64,000 bases of DNA from Panicum virgatum (lineage: Eukaryota > Streptophyta > Magnoliopsida > Poales > Poaceae), in the NCBI RefSeq assembly GCF_016808335.1, contig NC_053142.1:620001-684000 (forward strand). The letters run 5' to 3'. Below the pieces are notes generated by a model. It had not been told where the DNA came from, ran no database searches, and was given only the letters and a program-made list of their open reading frames with translations. This document shows positions 44,881 through 56,388 of this stretch, in pieces. Made by a program: the position numbers and the translations under genes. Position 1 is the first letter of the stretch; each line of letters begins with the position of its first letter.

Positions 44881-47574
44881 GTGTCGGAGGGTAGCAGGTT
44901 AATGTGCCCCTGACCAGGGTCCTTCCTACTGCTTCCTGTTGCATACTCCATTATTCACCTAAGGAACAGAATAAAGTTGGAGACATCTTTAGCAGTATGA
45001 TAACTTCTATTTCAGGAGGGCTCACATAAATGACATACACACAAACAGCCGTAACTAACACGGCATACCAGAGTTTCTAGCTCCAACTTAAGCAAGGTGG
45101 TTTAGAGAACTCAAGGTTACGCATGCAGTCCAAAACCAGGATTTCCTAATAAGGTGAAAGGAACTTCCTCTTTGCGTGCAGCTGGGGATGCCTCCCGATG
45201 ACGGCAATTGCTTTTAAGTGAACACCCGAACTCGATTCTTACACGACTCTTCAATTAGAATAGAGAATTGAGCCGTGAAAGGTTTTCAGATCCGAAAGAA
45301 AAGTTGACCGAACAAGGTACGCTGATGAGACAAAGTGGTGAGTTCTCACAAGGCTGAGATCATCACATGAGGAAAACAATATCAGTGAGATTCATCACAA
45401 GGCTTACGGATGTCAAGCGAGGAGAACACAAAAGAATGGTGTAGAAGGAGATTTTGGAACATCCTTGCTCAGGATTTTATTATCTGACTGAGTTGGAGGA
45501 TGCTAGTTGTAAAACATATTTATTTATGCCAATGCAATCAAGGAATAATGACAAAATATTCCAACTCGGTGGGCAGATGCTCGATAATCATGATAATGAT
45601 GCACTCTTGAGATGTATGATTGCAATGCTGGTATAATAAAATGATGGATGAAATGGTGCATATGACACGATGCATTTGTCATGATGCTGACCCAATGATG
45701 CATACACCATGATGCAAAGATGACGATGCTGTTGTGTGATACTCGCCCTGAGATGCTTGGGTATGATGCACACACATATGAGTTGAGGATGCACATGATA
45801 CGTACCCCGTACCCATTCTTTCGGAACTAAACCTCGTTAACCTTACACTCTTGAGTGAGGTCCGAATAGTTAGGACACTAGTAAGGTTGCATAAAAGGGG
45901 ATTGCAGTGAGTTATGTCACATATACCTTGGCACCAGCGCGCCCCTAGTGGCTCAATCATGTGGCTGCAGCGCACATGAGGCCCTAGGTTCCATCGCGGC
46001 ATCATGGTTATGTGACTAAAACACCACCACAAGAAATCAAGAGTAGCAACCCAATAGTGCCAGCAATGAGAAGATAGGTTTAAGAAACCGAAGGCAACTC
46101 GAAGTTCTACTCGGGCATACCCATTAGTTAGCCCACATTTTCTCGATGACGATGATGCAACACCATGCACTGATCAATGATGTGATGCATGACGGTTGCA
46201 ATAACTACAATTAAAAGATTATTTTATCATGAATCTTTTTAATTTATCCAAAACTAACTAAGCAAGAATGAAGGTACAAGGTTCAGGTATTAGAGTCAAA
46301 ATAGCCAACAATACAGGGTACAACATCAATAGAGGGTAGAATGATCATTGAGCGATGGATTGTAGGATTTTGTTGACAATCATCATGGATTAGCTATCAC
46401 AGGAAAAAAAGCACAATGCATTTGCCGAAATAGATTCAAGGCAAGGATCAAGGGTTTGTTTTGGATTACAAGCTAAGATCAACGGTAAGGTTCGCACAAG
46501 ATCCACCGCCACTAACTCACAAAGATCTTCTCGACTCAAGATTAGAGTAGCAGATTACGTTGGTTCCACTATTACAACACAAAAAACTAAGCGGACATGC
46601 AGGGAAAAACGACACATTTTAGTAAAACGATGCCACAAGCAAGACGATCAACCAAACCAAGCTATGCCATGATGCATGCATGTTCTATCATTCCTCACCA
46701 ACAAATGCCAATAACTAGGCATACGAAGACAATTGGTGGCACAATACGTACTCTCCCTATATATACTAGTCGTTTTTACGTTCAAAGCTTATGTAACGTG
46801 GTTAGTGTAGATGCAGACAAACACAAGATATAAAGAGATATATAAATCCATTTCTGGACCCTTCGTGCCAGCACACACGAACGGCCCCCATGTGTCCTAC
46901 GCCACTCGGGTAACGCATATGCAGTTTCCCACATATTCACACATACATTACCATCCACTATAGAGACGGCACCCAAACGTTCAACGCTGAATGGGCAGCG
47001 CCGCATACGTTACCGAGGCAACGTATTCACTTCCCGTACAAATCGCCTTACGGGACACCCAAGGGTACACATGTCCCAAGGTACACGGTTATGACCAATT
47101 GCATAACGAGTCTTCACCTCGTAACATTGCCTTACGAGATAGCCGTGATTACAATCACACGATAAGAAATCCGCACTCCATATCAGGCGGCAGATAGTGA
47201 TAGACTCATTTGAATTGAGCCTTATCACCTCCTCGTATGCTCAACATACAGGACCCGCGCACGTATGAAACACATTGGCTATTCTAAGAACTACCAAGAA
47301 TACTCACCTTACTTACCTTAACGTAGGTGCGTCGTTACAGAATAATAGTTGTGCACAAAAGTAAGGTTAAATGAAGAGTAAATGCTGGAAGTGCTGGAAT
47401 AAAATAGATACATAGGAGCCACCTAACTAATAAAACCTAAATAAGGCATACATGCTATCTATCTTATTCCTTAGCGCATCTAGCGTCAACTTTTTCAAAA
47501 CCAACAAGTTTACTAGTTAAATATCAGTTTTAAACAAAATTAAGTATGCAAGTAATCACCCCAAGTGTATTTCG
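44881..47574 (-). other. Non-coding interior of the 10.9-kb element
   Basis: No RT, protease or integrase motif in any frame. A cluster of ATGATGCA-type words lies at 45590-45800, and inverted short words such as CTCGTAA and TTACGAG occur near 47105-47140. The first 400 nt after the primer binding site would be the RNA leader. Confidence 0.6.
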
Positions 47575-47586
47575 GCTCTGATACCA
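47575..47586 (-). promoter_or_regulatory. Primer binding site (tRNA-iMet type)
   Basis: The minus strand reads TGGTATCAGAGC, the standard complement of the initiator tRNA-Met 3' end. It is two bases inside the 5' LTR. Confidence 0.93.
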
Positions 47587-47588
47587 GC

Positions 47589-50500
47589 TATAACGAACCG
47601 CCCAAATTAAACCGGCTTAAGTGCACTAACTATCATCTTAATGGTTAATCAAGTTACTGTGCACTTAAAACGGTGTAATCCGGTCGTTTGTCGGGTTAAG
47701 GATCGAAAAACACTGGAAGTCTCGCACGAAGACGAGCACAGATGATTATTACAAGCAGACAAAAGTTCTCAAATTCAAGGCTAACATGCAGAGTTTTACA
47801 AATAAGTTCGAATAAAAGTTATTTGAGTTCAACCTGCAGCGGAATCTAAAAAGAAGTTTGATTCAACAACCACGATACTACAAAGACGTGAGGATGTCAC
47901 ATCAAGCCCACCGGTGTGAATCCTGGTTAGCTCCAACCAGCAACAAACACCTGAAAACAGGATAACTACAAACCCAGAGTATACTAATACTCAGCAAGGC
48001 TTACCCGACTATGGGTATACTTAGCCCATTATCTAGACATGCAAGGCTTTTGGGCTGGTGGTTTGGTTTTGCGGAAAAGCATCTAAGGGTGGATCTTTAC
48101 TTTCAATATTTTAGCTCAAGATTCTATATAGATAAATTATCAGCTAAGATTTGCATAGCTAAAGCAAACATGGTAAATATTGAATATAAATTCAGAATAA
48201 TCATTTCCAAATATTCTTCATGTTCCATTTCATTACTACGATGCAGTGATGCGATCAAGGTGCTCATATCCGAGAGCGACTGACGGCGAATCGATCCGAT
48301 TTAACCTTGCAAGGTGGACTTAACACACACGTCACATATAGGCCCCGTCGGACCATACGTGACAACCCTTCACATATGCACACCAAATAGCCGAACTGCC
48401 CTGCGACCTGAGACTGCTAGCCCCACCGATACCAACGAAGGGTCAGCCATGAGTTTTTATACTAGCTCCACTGGTGAAGACAGTATCAAGTCCGCCTACC
48501 GGTGCACATATGGTACTGAACTTACCGGTTTCGACTACCTCCTACTCCCAGCATGCAATTAGTACTGTTCAAACTCGATCAGCAGGGCCAGACAACGGTA
48601 CGGGACTTAATCGACAAAGGCGAAGGCATACTCTTCATCCATTTCATATCCATAATCATATTCATCTCCGCCCGGTCTCCATTTCTCTTTCCTCATCAAT
48701 CCTTTCTCGAATAACTTTGCCATCAAAAATCCCAGTGGCCCTATATCTCGCGAGTGACAGGAAATCACTCGACTTCTACCGAGTCCTATTTAAGAATGGC
48801 AGTACTAACAACATATATATATACTAGTATAAGACCAAAGGAACCTGGGGATAATGCCACTAAGGTTCCAAACAATTCCTAAAAATGTAGTGCACAAATT
48901 ATAATTATATAATGATTCATAATTTAAAATAGTAGGTTATGCACCGGGGCTTGCCTGGGAGTAACACTAAGCTAGTGTTAGTACTAACAAGGCCTTGGGC
49001 CCTTCCGACTTTGAGCTGGGTCTTCGGTTGCTCCAGCGGGTCCTTCTTTCTTCAGTATGCGTCCACCCAACACCGTCTTGTGGTTCGGTTTTGTCAGCAC
49101 GTGCTCCACGTCTGCACGTTGTACGTCTAGCGTACCTAAATAATATGCAACGAGGCGAGTGCATGAACATAAAGAAAACAACACATGATGCATTAGTGCT
49201 CATGATGCAATGCAATTACAAGAAAGACCTGACTGGGCAATCATTTATCGAGTAAACATGACAAACAAGCTCAAAAGGCAAAAACGGGTTGGTGCTACAA
49301 TACGAGAGTTCATTCAATTTATTTTAGCCTGAAGTGTTTCCTCCAAACAACAGTTACTAAACTTACTTCGGAGGATTAAACACAGCCCTAAAGCAATATG
49401 TTTTAAATTATGGACCTAAAAGAAATTACTATCAAGCAACCCTAGGCAAGGTACCTACAACAAGCATCAACCTGGGCCTACAAGATTAGAATGACTAAAA
49501 CAGGAGCTCACATGCATGAAGGAATTAACTAGCAACGCCAATAAAAGAAAAGAGCATAGCTAGGAACAAATTAAAAGCAAGGACCTAACTTACAGATGTG
49601 ATCCAGAAACAAGAATTTATCAAAATAACATGATTTTGATAAAGCATGCCACACAATTTTTCCAATATTTATTGATGATAGAAAGTATTTATTTTAGCTC
49701 TAGAAGGTAAACTAAACATAAACAGATGTACTCAACAGTGCACAACACCGGCACATGAAATTTTTACGGTGGATTACACATACGAGGAATGAACTACTGC
49801 CTAATTTCACGATTTTTAGAGCAATAGAACAATCGATACAAAATAAACCAACTTAAGCACAAACCAAAATTTTAGCAGGGGCAAAATTGACATTTCACAA
49901 GCATGAATATTTTTCCTCTGAAGATCTCGATCTAAGCAACCCAACAAAATTTAGTTTGCATTTTTTGTGTTTTTTTATATTTTTCTACAATTTTCAAAGT
50001 CTCCATCTAAATAAATAATTTAAAACACTAAACCCTAAACCGGGCTAACAGCTGGGCCCCACCTGGCAGTGGAAGGCCCAGCCCAGCCAGGCTCCCCTGA
50101 TCTGCTCCGCACGCGCGTGCGCACGCCACGGCCGGCGCGCGGCCGGGCACGGCGGTGGCGCGGCGCTCCCCCGCCGGCGGTGGCCGGCCGGCGGCGAGGC
50201 CTGGCCGAACCACGGACAGGGTGGGCCGGCGAAGCTGGGGCGCGCGGCATCGGGGAAGGGCACGCACGAGGCGGCGCGGGACGGCGCGGCAGTGCCCATG
50301 GCGGTCATGGCGGTGGCGCTGCAGCCTAGGCTGCCGCGGGGCAGGTGGCGGTGGGGCAGGGCAATGCTACGGCCATCGCGAGCGGGCGAACCCGATGCGC
50401 GCAGTGGCGTGGTGCGAGGTCGCGCGAGCGCGGCCCGCGACGGCGGCAGTGATAGGCGGGCTGGCCGGCGGCGGCATGGCCGTGTTCCAGTGGCGCCCGC

Positions 50501-51245
50501 GGAGGAAGAGAAGGGAGAAGGGGTCGGGAAGCACGAGGGGCGCGCGGGAAAGCTCACAGCGGGCTTGATTTGGGCTGAGGGTGGCTGGAGGTAGGAGATC
50601 GACGAGCGCGGGCGAAGCTCCGGTGAGCGGCAATTGCGGCCGGCGATGGCGAGCGCGATTCGATCGGGGAATGGCTCAATCGAGCTCATGGAGCGGCGGG
50701 ACAGGTGCGGGGCGAAGCTAGGGAGCTCGGGGCGAAGCGAGGGGTGGCCGGAGCAACGCCGGCAACGGGCTCTGCTCACTCTGCTCGGCACGAGCTCGAA
50801 GAAGGTGAAGAAGGGGAGGGGAAAACGATGTTGGGTGCCGCGAGCGGATAAGGACAGTGCACAGAGGGCGAGGATCGCCGGCGCAAGCGACGCGTGGAGT
50901 CGCCGGCGCCGGTCGCGGTATGGGCGTCGGCGAGCACAGTGTCGCACAGTGAAAACACAGTGAACATTTTGACCGATTTTTTACCCGATTTTGACCATCC
51001 CGAACTCAAAATTTCATTTAAGAACTTGAAAATTAGCCAAAATAGAAGTTGTAGAGGAAGAGAAGATCTACAACTTTTGTTTTGGGCGAAAGTTGATTTG
51101 GAGCTTGAATTAGTGAGAAAAACGTGCTCAAATTTCTGCGAGGTTTAAGTAATAACAACGGTCATTAGGAAGCTAATGACATTAATTAACCATAGTTAGC
51201 GATTAAACATGCGATTAGTGCTAGGATTAACACTGGTGAGTTACA
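47589..51245 (-). repeat. 5' LTR of the 10.9-kb element
   Basis: 3657 bp, collinear with 40360-44017. Its last bases on the minus strand are TATA instead of TACA, so the terminal CA is mutated. The telomere-like motif is partly lost here. The GC-rich core is at about 50040-50950; a 300-codon frame across it is spurious. Confidence 0.93.
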
Positions 51246-51941
51246 CTCCCCCCGGATTGCCTCCTGTCCACCCCAGCTGGCCACACGAGCGAACGCCACG
51301 CGCCCGGACCACTTGGCCGCGCGCCACGCCACCTGTCGCGCTGCAGAACCACCCGCCGCGTCGCCACCACGCTGCCGGGCCGCACTGGCCGAATAAAGTG
51401 CCTCTGGACGCTTGCTCCCTTCACCCTTAAGCTACTCGAGCTATAAAAGGGGAGCCCAAGCCGTTGCGCGCGTTCCCTCTCCTTTCTTCTGCTCCGCCCT
51501 CACCATTGACACCGGCGAGAGATAGCTCGCTGCGGCGCCTCCTCTATGCATGCACATTGCCAAATCCGAGCCTCATTCCAGTTTCCACACCTCCTAGCGC
51601 AGCTCACTAACCCACTCGATGGCCGACTTCTAGCCCACATCCTTGAGCACGCCGTTCGCCGCCACCGGCGAGATCCACCTCGCCGTGGACAGCTCGGTAC
51701 GAACGTGCATTGCCCAAACCTTGTATACCATGAACTTCCTCTAACCTATGTGATGCTCAGGCACTAGCAAAACGACCCCCAGAACCACGTCTGCGACCTC
51801 GCCATCGACGACCAAACCTGTGCGCCACGCCGGCGAACTAAAGCCCACAGTGAGCCACCCCCTACAGACCCGCATTTTCTCCCTCGACCCCGTATTCATC
51901 TTCCTCATGACCTAGCGGTCCTCAGGAGCCCGAGAACCGAG
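51246..51941 (+). repeat. LTR-like fragment with plus-strand promoter
   Basis: GC-rich sequence with CTATAAAAGGGGAGCC at 51441 and a pyrimidine-rich CTCTCCTTTCTTCTGCTCCG about 35 bp downstream, the usual U3/R layout of grass gypsy LTRs. Its left end is cut by the 10.9-kb element and its right end by the LTR at 51942. Confidence 0.55.
51442..51449 (+). promoter_or_regulatory. TATA box in LTR fragment
   Basis: TATAAAAG on the plus strand, with a CT-rich stretch about 30 bp downstream where transcription would begin. Confidence 0.55.
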
Positions 51942-53545
51942 TGAAAGGATCGATGGCACAAGAGGGGGGGTGAATTGGGCCTCCTTAAAATTTCTAAAGT
52001 TAAAACAACCTTAGCCTATGCAAAACTAGAAGGCCACAATTCACACAACTGGTCTAGCTAAACTACTCTACCAAAGCCACAAGACTATGTCTAGGTTGAT
52101 TCTAAGCTAGGTAGAGCTAAGCTATGATCTCTAATGATAAGCACATGAAATAAATTGCAAGAATTGTAAGTGCTTGAAAGTAAAGTTGGGAACAAGAGAC
52201 GACCGGATTTTTCCCGTGGTATCGATGTGTTGGCACACACCACTAGTCCACGTTGTGACACTCACTAAGAGTCTAGTCACCTCCCAAGTCACCAAGACGA
52301 GGGTGCTCACTAAGAGTCTCCGTTCGCCGTCCCGGCATGGTGGAGCTCAAGCCACGTACAATCTTCTTCTCCGGGCTCCCACAATCCTTGGCAAGCTCTG
52401 CGAGAAACACCCTGATCACCCAGATCGCCTAGGTGATGCCAATCACCAAGAGTAACAAGCCTTCGCCTTCACTTGAGCAAAAACCGGTCACCAAGAACGG
52501 ATGCACACAAGCTTTTCCTCACTCAAGTCACTAGTCTTGCTTCTTGGATGATTGCTTGAACAATGTGTAACAATTGAAGCTCAATGTGGCTCTTAACTAT
52601 AGAATGGATGTATGAATGCTTCAGAGTGTTAAGAGTTATGAGAATGAACCATTGGAGGGGTATATATAGGCAGAAATCTCAAATAGAGCCGTTTGAGAAA
52701 AGCTGTCAGAAACAGTACGCAACGCTGGTTAATCCAACGGCCCTCCAAAAGTCATCGTCGGTTCAACCGATGAATGTAAACTGCCCATTTGAAAAACTAG
52801 CTGTTACTGCTCGGGCAATTTAACTGACGTATCATCGGTTTAACTAGTGAGTGTAGTTGTCCACTGATCAACTGAAAAACCAACTCTCTGGACAACTGCA
52901 CCGACGCTAACTCAAATCCATCGTCGGTTTAACCGGTGAGTATAAGCCTGAAAACCTCTGAAAAACCGACTCTCTGGATAACTGAACCGATGTTAATTTC
53001 AAACATCGTCGGTTAATCCGGTGAATGTTGTGTCCAGACTCCAGTAACTGCGTTTAACCAACGTATAGAAAATTGATGCCGTCGGTTAAACCGGTGATAA
53101 GACTTTTTCTTGATTTTGCTTTTTCTGATTTGAGTCTTGAATGAAATCCAAATATTCTTGAGATATGAGTTGAATACCACTTGTTTGAACTTCTAAGAAC
53201 CTGAGTGACCAAAGTGTGCATCCATTTTTGAAAGACCATGTCACATGCTCAAGTTACTTGGCTTAGACCCCTCTTCATAGTGCGATCTCTATAAAACTAT
53301 AAAACATATACTAACCTAAGTGTCTTTCTCCTCCTTATGATACTTAGGACTAGAAAGATCCTTAGTCTTGAGATTTATATGAAATTCAATACCTAGATCG
53401 CCTTTTTGAGTGATGGAAATTGAGGGTCTTTATAACCGCATGATCCAATGAGTGATATGATTTCCTTAAGCTGCACAAACTCATTAGTCACATTAATGGT
53501 TGTCATTAATCACCGAAACATACCTTGAGGGCCAAGATGCTTTCA
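51942..53545 (-). repeat. 3' LTR, TGAAAG...CTTTCA ends
   Basis: 1604 bp, starting TGAAAGGATCGATGG and ending GATGCTTTCA. A polypurine tract touches its right end, so it is the 3' LTR of a minus-strand element whose interior runs rightward. The ends match the solo LTR at 119-1560. It has diverged internal repeats around CATCGTCGGTT (52755-53090). No matching 5' LTR is found to the right. Confidence 0.82.
52735..53095. repeat. Diverged tandem repeats inside the LTR
   Basis: Motifs of the form CATCGTCGGTTNAACCGGTGA recur at about 52755, 52828, 52921, 53005 and 53078, spaced about 75-95 bp. The same kind of repeat is in the solo LTR at 1040-1270. Confidence 0.65.
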
Positions 53546-53562
53546 AACTCCCCCTTTTTGGT
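53546..53562 (-). promoter_or_regulatory. Polypurine tract
   Basis: The minus strand reads CACCAAAAAGGGGGAGTT directly before the LTR start TGAAAG. A second AAAGGGGGAGA stretch lies at about 53837-53847, and the context resembles SIRE-type elements. Confidence 0.8.
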
Positions 53563-53875
53563 GATTGATGACAACACAAATATTATCTTTAATGAGAGAG
53601 CGAGAAAGTAAACGCTAAAAAAACTCAAGCTAACTCGAAAAAGACCCAAAGAGCTCAATGGCTCGAACGAAACCCATAGATATGTCTCAAAACACAGCAT
53701 ACGCAAGAGTCAAATGTACATATCCATGAACTAACATCAAATGAGATATAAAACATCAAAGTCCTGCAACTACGAGCTCTCTCTAGCTCTACCCTCCCCT
53801 GACTGACTGACTCCCCTAAGCTCCAAAGCTCCCCTAAGTCTCCCCCTTTGGCATCAAAGCACCAAATAGGTGAGT
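53563..53875 (-). other. 3' untranslated internal region
   Basis: Non-coding sequence between the polypurine tract and the end of the transposon-protein frame. It contains a second AAAGGGGGAGA box near 53840. Confidence 0.5.
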
Positions 53876-56388
53876 CTAGGGGCCTTGCTGACGAGGCACG
53901 GCCACAAACTGGTCCGGGTCATCATCGTCATCATCGTTTGATGGTGAGCCCTCTGTAACTGACGGGAGTGGAGGATCCGAGCTGACTGGTGGTGTCGCGG
54001 TGGTAGAAGCTGTGGTAGAAGCTCGAGTGCTGGCACTACCGGGCAGAGGGTTCGTCGAAGTCACCGTCGGGTCAGCTGAGGTGGTGTCTGCCTCTGAAGT
54101 AGTCACCGCTGACGCTGCCGGCTGCATGGACTGAGGAAGTAAGGACACCTCTGCTCCTCCCCCTGAAGGTGCTACCTGTGGTGCGCTGGGGAGTGCAACT
54201 GACTGTACAACTGTCGGAGTGTCGTGGAACAGAGTCGTCGCAGGCATCGGTGAGTAGATCGGACGACCAGCAGACCCAAGTAGATCAGACATCGAGAAGA
54301 TGGTCTCTGGCATCGCTGAAGAGGCAGCCTGAGTCGGGATTGGAGCTGGAGCTGGTGTAACTGCAAGTGGTGCGGCTCCTCCCTGAAGTCCTGGCTGCTG
54401 GGGAGCTATGCCGGTGTGAGAGTAAAGCTGAGAAATCTGCTGCTGCATCATCCCGAACATAGCCATCATCCCCTGGTGCATCTGCTGGAACTGGGCATCT
54501 AAGCGATGTGTCACTCGATCCAGCAGAGCAACAAACCTCTCCTCTGTAGCTGCTCGCTCTCTGGCAGCCTCCTGCTGGATAGCAAGGAGCTGGGCCTCGT
54601 GGGCTCTCCTGGTCTCCTCCTGTGCGAGCCTGTCCTCCCTCTGCTGAGTAACTATCTGCTGTAGAAGGGAGGTCAGCTCGGAGGGCTGTGTCACCTGTGA
54701 CTCTGAAACTGTGGCTGCTGCTGGTGACGATGGACGCTCTGGCTGCCCTGACCCTCCTGCCTCATGATCATGAGCTACTAGTGCTGGAGGGAAGTAGTCG
54801 TCGTCCTTGAAGGAGTCTGAATCAATTTCAGACCAGTGTATCTCATCTCCTCCGGGGAGATGGGCCTCTGCCTCTAGGAGTGCCTCGTCCTCCTCGGCCA
54901 CTTGGGCCTGAACCTCTGCTGGCAGCTGTGCCATGGCGGCTCTGTCGGCCTGCCTGCCCCTCCTCCGGTCCTGAGGTGTGGTCGGCCTGTATACCGGGAA
55001 TCGGGGAGCCTCGTCGTGCCTGTAAGGTGCACTGATGGGGAATCCTCTGCAACGATCATGGAACAGATAAAGCTGATCCAATGAGCATACGAAAACTGAC
55101 GCACAACCCCCATCCCATCTGTGATAACATCCTCAATCTCTGCCAATATGAAATCAATAATGTCGAATGGCTCGTGTGTGAGGATGTGAAGGAGCAGAAG
55201 CTGCTGAAGCCCTGTGAAGCCCTCTAGGTAGCCGCTCCTGGGCAGTAGTGTCCTCCTGAGTGCCATATGGACTGTATATGCCTCGACGGTGAGCAGACTA
55301 GGCACTCTGGCATAGGAGGCTAGGAACGGCTAGCGGAAGCACTGAGAGATATCCTCGTGACCTGGTGCTATCCCGCCGATCATGGCCCTGCGGGGTGGAT
55401 CTGAATCCCCAAATACTCGCTCGTGGAGGGAGACGTCAACCAAGTCCACACCAAGTATCCCTGCCAGTTTCTCCCTCGACAAATCAAACACCTGCCCCCC
55501 GAACATGAAGTGAACTGCACTGCGCTCTGGGGCGATCCAAGCTGTGGCATAGAAAACTCGGACCCAGTCCTCTACGTATCTGTTCTGCCCCATCTCAAGT
55601 AGCCTGGGCAGACCGCTGAACTGAGAGAAGTGTCCTCGGATATCAGCTCCCCCTGCGGCTGTCCTCAGTGAGACCCAGTCCAGGACCCTGTGAGGGAAGA
55701 TCCTGTGGCCTCGCCTCTGGTAAGTCTCGTAAAAGCTAGCCTGGAGGAGTGTCCAGAACCGGCGGTCAACTCTGCTGTCTCGACCAACTGGAAACCAGTC
55801 CTCCTCTGCCACGCCCCACCAGAGCCTCTTGACTTTCGCCGCATTGGCCTTGGTCAAGTTCTGGAGCAGCACACCTGGCTCCAGACGCACAACAGTGTCC
55901 ATACGGAACACTGCGCGCTCGGGCGCTAGGGCCTGTGCTCTACAGGCTGCTGCTACTGCTGCTGTCCTGCGAGGCACCTGTGGCTGGTGACCACCTCACG
56001 TCCTCGGCCCGGTGCGACGCTCGGTCGCTGGTGGAGACCCTGCTGCTGGGGACGTCTGTCGAGTGCGGCCAGAAGGTTGTGGAGTCGGTGACCCCTGAGT
56101 GCTCTGCCCCTGAGACTGCTCTGACTGCGCTGCATCTGAATCTGAGCTATCTGACCCTGCAGCTGCCTTAGACGCAGCCCGGATGGCCCTGCCCCCTTTG
56201 ACTCTGCCCCTGCCTCTGCCTCTGGCTGGCTGCTCTCGAATCCGGAATGGGTGAACACGGCCTGACCCCTGCTCCTCGGCGGCCTTGGCCACCATCTCGG
56301 CCCTCTTGGCCTCTGTCTCGGCTCGGGTCCGCTTGTGGACCGGCTTCTCGACCATAATCTCCTTCCCCTTCCTCTTCTCGCGGCCCAT
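53876..56388 (-). pseudogene. Putative plant transposon protein in an LTR element
   Basis: One long gene, about 835 codons, broken by a TGA near 55995, a TAG near 55329 and a frameshift near 55050. The first and second pieces, and the second and third, are in the same frame. The N-terminus is Lys/Arg-rich. The middle domain (about 55980-55330) has VKRLWWGVAEEDWFPVGR, GGADIRGHFSQFSGLPRLLE and SREKLAGILGVD, like the 'putative plant transposon protein' class. The C-terminus is Gln-rich with a predicted coiled coil (LLAIQQEAARERAATEERF) and then Ala/Thr/Ser-rich. It has no RT or integrase motifs. The role is unknown. Confidence 0.72.

Larger units (their letters stand above)
40360..51245 (-). mobile_element. 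10.9-kb LTR element with 3.66-kb LTRs and short interior
   Basis: Two LTRs of 3658 and 3657 bp (40360-44017, 47589-51245) enclose 3.57 kb. On the minus strand the LTR begins TGTAACACC and ends TTACA. The primer binding site (47575-47586) and polypurine tract (44018-44030) are both in place. Inside there is only a broken gag-like frame, with no protease, RT or integrase. Very long LTRs with TGTAAC ends and a tRNA-Met primer fit the Tekay/Del group. It is non-autonomous. Confidence 0.9.

Noticed and set aside
50045..50947. 300-codon minus-strand open frame
   Set aside because: It lies wholly in the GC-rich core of the 5' LTR. The matching region of the 3' LTR does not keep the frame.
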